Shown: one piece after another, positions 58,684 through 64,000 of the stretch
Position numbering within the stretch: position 1 is the stretch's first letter
How the letters are laid out: each line of letters opens with the position of its first letter
DNA from: Parabacteroides sp. TM07-1AC
Lineage (GTDB): Bacteria > Bacteroidota > Bacteroidia > Bacteroidales > Tannerellaceae
Direction of reading: 5' to 3'
DNA length: 64,000 bases
Assembly: GCF_003480915.1 (NCBI RefSeq)
Contig: NZ_QUKD01000009.1
Span: forward strand, 228,898 to 292,897
Position numbers and translations under genes: made by a program
Notes under the pieces: model-generated
What the model was told of the DNA's origin: nothing
Databases searched by the model: none
Seen by the model: only the letters and a program-made list of their open reading frames with translations

Positions 58684-59218
58684 TAAGCAATTAACGGACG
58701 TAGATAGTGTAAAAACTACCATTCGCCCCATGTCGACGCATGTTGATGTTGAAAAAATACTTGTGTACATTGATGAATCCCAGCAGCAGGATATCAAGAA
58801 TGCTTTAGGTGATAACCTTTTCATTGATTTACTCCGGTATGTCAACCGTGAGGAAGGCTCGCCGGTCAATGATGCCTATGAGAATTTGCTTTATGGCGGT
58901 ATCTATAAAAATGGAAATGATGAGTTTATTTTCTCAGGGCTTGAAAAAGCGCTAAAATATTTCGTTTACGCTCGTTTGGTGAAACATGGAGACAGGAACC
59001 TGTCACGGGTGGGATTGATGCAGAATCAGGTTGAATATAGCTCACATGCGGAGTTAAAAGAAAAGCAGGAAGAGTATAAGGATGCTTTTTCTGTTGCTGA
59101 GGAACTGATGAATGATTGTCTCCGGTATATCAAGCATAATTCAGATAAGTTCCCTAAATGGAGAAAAGGAAGCATTACTCCGGTTCGTGGTCCTGTAATT
59201 TCTAAAATAGGGGACTGA
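58664..59218 (+). CDS. Head-tail adaptor (DUF6712-like)
   Basis: The 184-residue helical protein has KILVYIDESQQQDIKNALGDNLFIDLLRYVNREEGSPVNDAYENLLYGG near 32-78 and FSGLEKALKYFVYARLVKHGDRNLSRVGLM, the pattern of gp6-like adaptors in Bacteroidetes phages. It should bind under the portal and connect to the neck. Its coupling to the portal gene supports this. Confidence 0.7.
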   Translation: MKSNLFNKQLTDVDSVKTTIRPMSTHVDVEKILVYIDESQQQDIKNALGDNLFIDLLRYVNREEGSPVNDAYENLLYGGIYKNGNDEFIFSGLEKALKYFVYARLVKHGDRNLSRVGLMQNQVEYSSHAELKEKQEEYKDAFSVAEELMNDCLRYIKHNSDKFPKWRKGSITPVRGPVISKIGD

Positions 59219-59643
59219 TGGAGAACTATACAGATAAATTCCTTTTTGGACTGATCGAGTTTTTCAGTTGGGCGAAATGGCTTTTCTTCCTGGCTTTAGT
59301 GCTGACACTGGGTGATCTGAAGTTCGGTATTGAAGCATCTCGATACAGGAAAGACCCGATCAAACGATCGCGAGCTGTCCGGCGTACAATGGATAAGATT
59401 ACAAGTTATATCATTTGGGTTGTAATGGCTTATTCGTTCGGCCAGGCTTTTGGGCAACCATTTGGGATCGACTTGCTACCGCTTATAATTCTACTCGTTA
59501 TATACGGTGTTGAGTTAGAAAGTATATATGTCAACTACTTTGCTGCACGTGGAAAGCATGTAAAAGTGAAGTTCTTGAATTTCTTTGGAAAGAAAACAGA
59601 TATAATAGAAATAGAAGGTGATAAAAATGAGACAGATAAATAA
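59218..59643 (+). CDS. Holin
   Basis: The 141-residue protein has three or four hydrophobic segments (WAKWLFFLALVLTLGDLKF near 18-36, SYIIWVVMAYSFGQAFG near 63-79, LLPLIILLVIYGVELESIYV near 86-105) joined by a basic loop, and a charged C-terminus. It should pore the inner membrane to release the amidase. It starts on the adaptor stop (ATGG overlap) and runs into the amidase gene. Confidence 0.85.
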   Translation: MENYTDKFLFGLIEFFSWAKWLFFLALVLTLGDLKFGIEASRYRKDPIKRSRAVRRTMDKITSYIIWVVMAYSFGQAFGQPFGIDLLPLIILLVIYGVELESIYVNYFAARGKHVKVKFLNFFGKKTDIIEIEGDKNETDK

Positions 59644-60103
59644 AATCATAATGCATTGTACTGCATCGCGTGAAGGGCAGTCTCTTACCGTTGCTGATAT
59701 TGATAAGATGCATCGGGCACGCGGATGGAACGGTATCGGCTATCATTACGTAGTTTATGCTGATGGATCAGTTCATAAAGGGCGACCAGTAGAAAAAGCC
59801 GGGGCGCACATTTCTGGGCACAATGCGGACAGTATAGGCATTTGTTATGTCGGTGGGCTAGATGGTTCCGGAAATCCCAAAGATACCCGTACCGAAGCGC
59901 AAAAGGCTGCCATCTGTGAATTGGTGAATGAGTTGTGTCGGAAATATCCGGCTGTTGTAGAAGTAAAAGGTCATCGAGATTATTCGCCTGATCTAAATGG
60001 TAATGGTGTGATTGAACCTTTTGAATGGTTAAAGGCTTGTCCCTGCTTTGACGTACAGAGTGAATTTACATCGTTCCTTCCCAACGTAAATGTAAAACCA
60101 TGA
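59627..60103 (+). CDS. N-acetylmuramoyl-L-alanine amidase (endolysin)
   Basis: From ATG 59627 the product is 158 residues. It has the Amidase_2 fold: IIMHCTAS with His10, GIGYHYVVYADGSVHKGRP, then KGHRDYSPDLNG and a Cys in ACPCFD, giving the His-His-Cys zinc site. It has no signal peptide, so it depends on the holin. A start nine bases upstream is possible. It cleaves the bond between MurNAc and L-alanine of the cell wall. Confidence 0.93.
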   Translation: MRQINKIIMHCTASREGQSLTVADIDKMHRARGWNGIGYHYVVYADGSVHKGRPVEKAGAHISGHNADSIGICYVGGLDGSGNPKDTRTEAQKAAICELVNELCRKYPAVVEVKGHRDYSPDLNGNGVIEPFEWLKACPCFDVQSEFTSFLPNVNVKP

Positions 60104-60567
60104 AAGGCATTGTATTACTCTGGTGTATGTTTCTCTTTTTTGGATGCGGAACAAAAAAGCAAAGCTACAGATCGGAAACGGTTAGTACAGCTGTCAGCAG
60201 TCAAAAGGATAGTACACATGTCACGGAATCTGTTCAGCGGACAATTACGGAGTTACTGGAGTATAAAGGAACCGGTATCATAACTATAACAGAGTTATCC
60301 AAGCCGGACAGTATCGGCAATCAATATATTGTAAAGACTACCCAGATGGATATCCATTCCGAACAAAAACGATCGGTGACAACAGAAGAGAATTGTGATA
60401 GGCAGGAAACAGATACATCTGTCAAAGTGAAGGATGAAGGTATAAAAGATGTCGTTACAGATGATGTGCTGATTGATCGGGAGGCTGTTTTACCTAATTG
60501 GGTATTTGGGCTGATTGTTATTCTGTTTGGTTGTTTGGGTTTATGGATAGTCAGGAATATTAAATAG
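60100..60567 (+). CDS. Probable one-protein spanin (u-spanin)
   Basis: The 155-residue protein has a lipoprotein signal at the N-terminus (MKGIVLLWCMFLFFGC, Cys16) and a transmembrane helix at the C-terminus (WVFGLIVILFGCLGLWIV near 133-150). The charged middle (about 20-128) could span the periplasm. This is the layout of a unimolecular spanin (phage T1 gp11), which joins and fuses the two membranes at lysis. It lies directly after the amidase. Confidence 0.7.
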   Translation: MKGIVLLWCMFLFFGCGTKKQSYRSETVSTAVSSQKDSTHVTESVQRTITELLEYKGTGIITITELSKPDSIGNQYIVKTTQMDIHSEQKRSVTTEENCDRQETDTSVKVKDEGIKDVVTDDVLIDREAVLPNWVFGLIVILFGCLGLWIVRNIK

Positions 60568-60606
60568 AACTTTTTCTCATAGTAATAGTTTAGTTAGTAA
60601 TGTAGG

Positions 60607-60637
60607 CCGCTTTGCCTGAGATAGGTAGAGCGGTTTT
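60607..60637 (+). terminator. Terminator after the lysis genes
   Basis: CCGCT at 60607-60611 pairs with AGCGG at 60629-60633, with an inner CCT/AGG pairing, and is followed by TTTT. It separates the lysis operon from the three-gene cassette, whose promoter lies 44 bases later. Confidence 0.65.
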
Positions 60638-60680
60638 GATTTTTTGTGATGAAATTCTTATTTAAAAATTATATTACTAT

Positions 60681-60688
60681 TATATTTG
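60681..60688 (+). promoter_or_regulatory. Promoter (-7 box) of the three-gene cassette
   Basis: TATATTTG is an exact TAnnTTTG match 18 bases before the first cassette ATG (60706). With the terminator upstream it makes the cassette an independent unit that could be expressed in the lysogen. Confidence 0.6.
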
Positions 60689-60705
60689 CAAAAAAAAGAA
60701 TTACT

Positions 60706-61344
60706 ATGACGCGGAATGTGATTTCAACAGCTTTTGTTGGTGTTTTTAAGAATTTGCACAATAATATTCCTGTTTTGGATAATAAGTTTTGTAAGGATCT
60801 TTTTGGTAATCCTTACGATACAAATTGTGGTATAGGACCTGAGGGCTTTTTTATTGGAATGAATAAACCTGTTCCAAGGGTTGTGATCTCTCCTCAAAAA
60901 ATAGTATTTGTTATGTCTAAATTAGATGACGTTTTTAATACAGTAGAAAAAGTTCAAGAGGAAATAATGAGAGTTACTGATAATTCTTTTGATTTTGCAT
61001 TGTCTTCGTATGGGTTAAATTATGAATATGAGTTTTTAGAACTAGAAAAACCAGCCCCAATTTGGTTAGGTTGTAAATTTGCTAGTTCGATAAATAATGT
61101 TGCAGAATCGGATAATTTGGTATCGTGTACAGGTATTGGTCTACAGTTTGTATTAGATGAAAGTAATGCCATTGCTGTAGATATTCAACCAAGAAATGGG
61201 GTCATTGATGGATTGTTTATGTCTGTTAATCATCATCATGATGTAAAAATGGAATCTTTACCTTCGAAACAAATTTTGGAACAGGCATTTGATGAATCTC
61301 AAAAAATGGTGGAAAATAAGGTTGTAAATACAATATTGAACTAA
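60706..61344 (+). CDS. Cassette gene 1: unknown 212-residue protein
   Basis: The ATG at 60706 follows a perfect promoter box, so the longer frame from 60646 is rejected. The protein begins MTRNVISTAFVGVFKNLHNNIPVLDNKF and has GIGPEGFFIGMNKPVPRVVISPQKIVFVM near 46-74, a beta-rich centre (WLGCKFASSINN, CTGIGLQFVLDES) and a long C-terminal helix. I see no catalytic motif or membrane segment. The AT-rich sequence and position next to the integrase mark it as cargo. The family is unknown to me. Confidence 0.6.
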   Translation: MTRNVISTAFVGVFKNLHNNIPVLDNKFCKDLFGNPYDTNCGIGPEGFFIGMNKPVPRVVISPQKIVFVMSKLDDVFNTVEKVQEEIMRVTDNSFDFALSSYGLNYEYEFLELEKPAPIWLGCKFASSINNVAESDNLVSCTGIGLQFVLDESNAIAVDIQPRNGVIDGLFMSVNHHHDVKMESLPSKQILEQAFDESQKMVENKVVNTILN

Positions 61345-61349
61345 GTGCT

Positions 61350-61682
61350 ATGAATTTAAAAGTGTCAACAAATAATCAATCGGAAGCTTTTTCCATGCAA
61401 AAAATAACTTCACAGAGTGCATCTGTGGTAGTTTTTGCAGCGTTATTATCTTCTTCTCAGTTGAATGTTAATCAATTGTATGAAAGACAAAGCCCCAACA
61501 TGTTTTATCCTTCATATCAAACGGGAAATCATATAAGTAATATTTCTAATTTAAAAAATGGGAATACTATAATTTCTAAAAGAGATTTTAGAGAGCGATA
61601 TTCAAAAATTTCAAAGTCAAAGTGGTTTGTTCAAGCTTATGAAGGGCAGAGTCTGGGCGATGTTATAAAAGTTGAAGAATAG
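61350..61682 (+). CDS. Cassette gene 2: unknown 110-residue protein with hydrophobic segment
   Basis: The product starts MNLKVSTNNQSEAFSMQKIT, has a hydrophobic stretch (SASVVVFAALLSSSQL, about 24-39) that could be a membrane helix, and ends with a charged RDFRERYSKISKSKWFVQAYEGQSLGDVIKVEE tail. It follows gene 1 by five bases and ends a base before gene 3. It might be a membrane effector or anchor for the cassette. Unknown family. Confidence 0.6.
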   Translation: MNLKVSTNNQSEAFSMQKITSQSASVVVFAALLSSSQLNVNQLYERQSPNMFYPSYQTGNHISNISNLKNGNTIISKRDFRERYSKISKSKWFVQAYEGQSLGDVIKVEE

Positions 61683-61683
61683 T

Positions 61684-62235
61684 ATGTCTTGGTTGAAAAA
61701 TCCAGAAAAAGAGATTACTCAAGGTTCTATCATTGATGGAATAGAATGGGGGATGGGGGATGATCCATTAAGTATTGTTCTTTCTAATCCTTGTGATTTA
61801 GAACATGGGAAAGCCAGTTTTTTAATAGTTGCAGCATTATTGCCTGCTAATGAAACAATATCTATGTCTAAAGAATTTTTGAGTAGAATTAATGATGTGG
61901 AAAGTTTTGAGTTACCTAGAAAAAGATGGACTTCATTGTCTAATTATTTGTTGGATATTATTCATAATAAGGTAATAATTCGTTATTTTTTTATTGATCC
62001 TTCTGATGTAATAGACTCTCCATCTTTGCTGGTTGATTTTCAATTAGTTAGATCTGTCCCGATATCTAGAAAGAAAGACTTAAAATATATAGCACAATTA
62101 CCAGATCCTTTTAAAGAGCAAATGATTATGCATTTTGCGGCATATACTTCAAGAATTGCAGTTAATAGGGTTGATAATTTTAGAGAGTCTCAGTTGATAT
62201 TGGAATTAGCTAAACCGTATAAATCATCGGTATAG
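61684..62235 (+). CDS. Cassette gene 3: unknown 183-residue protein
   Basis: The ATG at 61684 follows the gene 2 stop directly; a TTG at 61672 is an alternative. It starts MSWLKNPEKEITQGSIIDGIEWG and has the block SIVLSNPCDLEHGKASFLIVAALLPA near 30-55, in which a Cys-Asp pair within a strand is a pattern I have seen in uncharacterised bacterial proteins. The rest is helical (SKEFLSRINDVESF). It is likely soluble. The function is unknown; a defence or host-modifying role is inferred from location only. Confidence 0.6.
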   Translation: MSWLKNPEKEITQGSIIDGIEWGMGDDPLSIVLSNPCDLEHGKASFLIVAALLPANETISMSKEFLSRINDVESFELPRKRWTSLSNYLLDIIHNKVIIRYFFIDPSDVIDSPSLLVDFQLVRSVPISRKKDLKYIAQLPDPFKEQMIMHFAAYTSRIAVNRVDNFRESQLILELAKPYKSSV

Positions 62236-62352
62236 TTGAAAAGTTTCAAAATTTTTACGGGCTGGATGTTTTTTCTAAACTCAAATACGCTTTTGATTAC
62301 ACAATTGTATTTAGTCTGGCGGGTCCGGTAGTTAATTTCTATCGGGCTTTCT

Positions 62353-63669
62353 TTATTCTCCTTTAAAAAAGGAATTGTCTGCTATCCGTCTGGCATTTTC
62401 TTCAATGGACACTTTTAAGTATTTGATTGTAGTCTCAATTTTAGAATGTCCTAATAAATCCTTTATAACAAAGATGTCTGCTCCGGAAAAGTATAAGTTA
62501 GTAGCAAATGATCTACGTGCCGTATGTGTAGATATACATTCGTTCTTATTATATGTATATGTATTGATAACTCCACCTTCAGTTTTAGAAATTTTCACTT
62601 CATCTGTTATACCGGCAATTAAGCCAAGTTCTTTAATATGGTCGTTCAATCTTTGATCTGACATCTTAATACTCATGATATTTGTTTTATTCAATAGGGT
62701 CCGGAAGTTTTTATGTATTGGTATAGAAACAATTTTATTTGTTTTTTGGGTGCGTATTTTAATGAGTTCTTTATCTATGTTGAAGTCTTCAATGCGTGAA
62801 TAGTCTGATATCCGGAGACCGGTATAGCAACCAACTAGAAATATAAGGCGGGCATTGTTCAACGCTTTTACTTTTCGGGTGATACCGGATGGTCGAACAT
62901 TTTTAAAGAAAGTTTGAACCGTCTCGGCTGTAATATTTAGATCAAAAATCTTTTGGACCTCTTTCTTCGTAAGGTATATCGAATCAGTTTCCTCCTTTTC
63001 TTTTTTGAACCTTTTATCTATATAAGCTGTGTTGTTATGTAGTTCTCCGGCAGATTCATTCATGAATTTGGTTATCATCTTGAACAGTCCTCCTATATAG
63101 TTTTTGGAATAATGGCGTTGTTGGTCTTTTATGGTATATGTCTTTGTGAGCATATGTGTACGGAACCCATTATAGAAGTCCATGTTTATGTTAGAGAAAC
63201 GAAGTTTGTAACCTGTTTCTTGTTCGTATGCGACAAGATGATTGAGTAAATTTTGATAGTTCCTATATGTACCAGTCGTTTTATCGCATGTCTGGATATA
63301 GTTCGATATATAATTAGTTAAAAGAGAGTCATCTTTTACTACACCTCCGGCTCCCTCATTTATTTGTGCAATTTTGCTATCAACGGCCTTTTTGAATGAT
63401 TGCTGGGTTGGAGTAATCAGTTCCTTGTCAAATTCGATAAATACTGAATCTATGATATTGATATATTTTTTTATCTGTTCGTTTTTTAGAAAGCCATCAG
63501 GATACTTTTTGCCTTCGCGACACCAGCGTTGGCTATCGATCCAGTGTTCGGTCCGAATAGATATACCTGGAGTGTAACGATATCTTTCTCCATTTTTTCT
63601 AATGATAAACTGTATAGATGTTGTTTCTTTACTTTTGTCAACAAGGAACGGATTTATCTTATTTGCCAT
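62353..63669 (-). CDS. Tyrosine-recombinase phage integrase
   Basis: The 438-residue protein has an N-terminal arm-binding domain (IRKNGERYRYTPGISIRTEHW), a SAM-like core-binding domain (about 115-215) and a catalytic domain with the Arg of GCYTGLRISDYSR near 277, the Lys-bearing beta hairpin (KIRTQKTNKIVSIP), HTARRSFATN (His and Arg), GHSKIETTIKYL (His and the nucleophilic Tyr). It should integrate and excise the prophage at the tRNA-Arg site. It sits next to attR and its start overlaps an arm-type repeat, which suggests self-regulation. Confidence 0.95.
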   Translation of the reverse strand: MANKINPFLVDKSKETTSIQFIIRKNGERYRYTPGISIRTEHWIDSQRWCREGKKYPDGFLKNEQIKKYINIIDSVFIEFDKELITPTQQSFKKAVDSKIAQINEGAGGVVKDDSLLTNYISNYIQTCDKTTGTYRNYQNLLNHLVAYEQETGYKLRFSNINMDFYNGFRTHMLTKTYTIKDQQRHYSKNYIGGLFKMITKFMNESAGELHNNTAYIDKRFKKEKEETDSIYLTKKEVQKIFDLNITAETVQTFFKNVRPSGITRKVKALNNARLIFLVGCYTGLRISDYSRIEDFNIDKELIKIRTQKTNKIVSIPIHKNFRTLLNKTNIMSIKMSDQRLNDHIKELGLIAGITDEVKISKTEGGVINTYTYNKNECISTHTARRSFATNLYFSGADIFVIKDLLGHSKIETTIKYLKVSIEENARRIADNSFFKGE

Positions 63670-63696
63670 TTGGAACGAATTTTGGAACGATTTGTG
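63670..63696 (+). repeat. Right copy of the integrase arm-type repeat
   Basis: This 27-bp sequence with two TTGGAAC half-sites matches 23 of 27 bases of the copy at 20620-20646, in the same orientation. It begins at the integrase start codon, so integrase binding here could also turn down its own gene. Confidence 0.6.
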
Positions 63697-63788
63697 TAAA
63701 TGTTGTGAATGCGAATATAGTCAAAAAATAGTAATGCCTGAAAAAAGTGATAATGCATGTGTTTAATTTAATGATAAACAAATGCTTT

Positions 63789-63805
63789 AATCCCTCCCGG
63801 GTCAC
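63789..63805 (+). repeat. attR core (17 bp)
   Basis: AATCCCTCCCGGGTCAC is identical to the 3' end of tRNA-Arg at 20546-20562. Only this fragment of the tRNA is present here, so this is the phage-side copy. Host sequence resumes immediately after it. Confidence 0.93.
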
Positions 63806-63827
63806 GGTTTAAAGTATTTTTGTAAAT

Positions 63828-63859
63828 GGCGATGCCTCTTTTTAGAGGTGTCGCCTTTT
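63828..63859 (+). terminator. Original host terminator of the tRNA-Arg gene, displaced
   Basis: GGCGA-TG-CCTCT pairs with AGAGG-TG-TCGCC around TTTT (63828-63855) and is followed by TTTT. Its distance from the att core (about 22 bases) matches a tRNA terminator. After excision it would again follow the tRNA gene; now it is 43 kb away. Confidence 0.75.
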
Positions 63860-64000
63860 GCGTTTTATATGTGTACCAACATATTACGCGCCTGCTTAAA
63901 TAAGAATTGTTTAACAAATCTTTACGGCGATTTTCGGGGAATAAATCGTTTTTGGGTCTCCTTTCTTATTTGAAAATTGCAATTAGAATAGGGAATACGA
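63860..64000. other. Host intergenic DNA at the right edge
   Basis: The last 140 bases are AT-rich and hold no frame or hairpin that I can support. Any following gene lies outside the window. Confidence 0.5.

Larger units (their letters stand above)
20546..63805. mobile_element. Integrated temperate siphovirus-like prophage (about 43.3 kb)
   Basis: The element is bounded by 17-bp direct repeats at the tRNA-Arg 3' end and at 63789-63805. It contains repressor, replication, terminase, portal, protease, capsid, tape measure, fibres, holin, amidase, spanin and a tyrosine integrase adjacent to the right end. All structural frames look intact, so the prophage may be functional. The tape measure, with no sheath or baseplate-spike genes recognised, points to a long non-contractile tail. 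Three regions look like later cargo: the two lipoprotein genes, the minus-strand HEPN-like pair and the three-gene cassette beside the integrase. Confidence 0.95.

Overview
The window looks like a Bacteroidales chromosome, most likely Parabacteroides or a close relative. It has a SusC/SusD outer-membrane pair, NamZ, LptD and AsnA, and Bacteroidetes-type promoters with a TAnnTTTG -7 box and little Shine-Dalgarno signal. The genus is an inference. Bases 1-20488 and from about 63806 onward are host DNA. Bases 20546-63805 are an integrated temperate tailed phage of about 43.3 kb.

Left host region: the end of one gene and a META-domain lipoprotein face a secreted protein across a bidirectional terminator. 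A susC-susD-lipoprotein operon follows on the minus strand (7408 down to 1304). Upstream of it is a 174-bp segment bounded by perfect 20-bp inverted repeats (7686-7705 and 7840-7859), which looks like a phase-variable invertible switch. Then come a large MG2/plug-domain surface protein, a sensor histidine kinase, the muramidase NamZ, a small conserved protein, an HD-domain hydrolase, lptD, ung and asnA. Two intergenic hairpins built from 7-bp repeats lie next to lptD and between ung and asnA.

Prophage: it sits in the 3' end of a tRNA-Arg(CCG) gene and leaves a 17-bp direct repeat at both ends. The phage carries its own terminator just after the tRNA, while the original host terminator is now on the far side of the prophage. 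From the left there is a leftward lysogeny block (S24-type repressor, two lipoproteins, an XRE regulator, a small protein), with palindromic operators and a rightward early promoter. A 370-base gap with several tRNA-like folds follows. Next is an early DNA-metabolism operon: RecA-like ATPase, PD-(D/E)XK nuclease, NinB-like protein, SNF2 helicase, VRR-NUC nuclease, replication initiator with iteron-like repeats, DnaC-like loader and PcfK/PcfJ-like proteins. After that come a phage tRNA-Val(GAC), a PAPS-reductase-like protein, a minus-strand cargo cassette with a HEPN-like motif, a ParB-like protein and a C5 cytosine methyltransferase.

The late region runs terminase, neck and tail genes, tail fibres and tape measure. 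A terminator and new promoter then lead into protease-scaffold, capsid, tail-tube-like protein, portal, adaptor, holin, amidase and a one-protein spanin. The portal and capsid module lies after the tail module, which is unlike the lambda/HK97 order. A self-contained three-gene cassette of unknown function with its own promoter (60681-62235) lies between the lysis genes and the tyrosine integrase at the right end.

The best candidates for undescribed biology are the three-gene cassette, the HEPN-like cassette, the tRNA-like RNA cluster and the invertible segment ahead of susCD. All functional statements come from reading the sequence; no database search was run.
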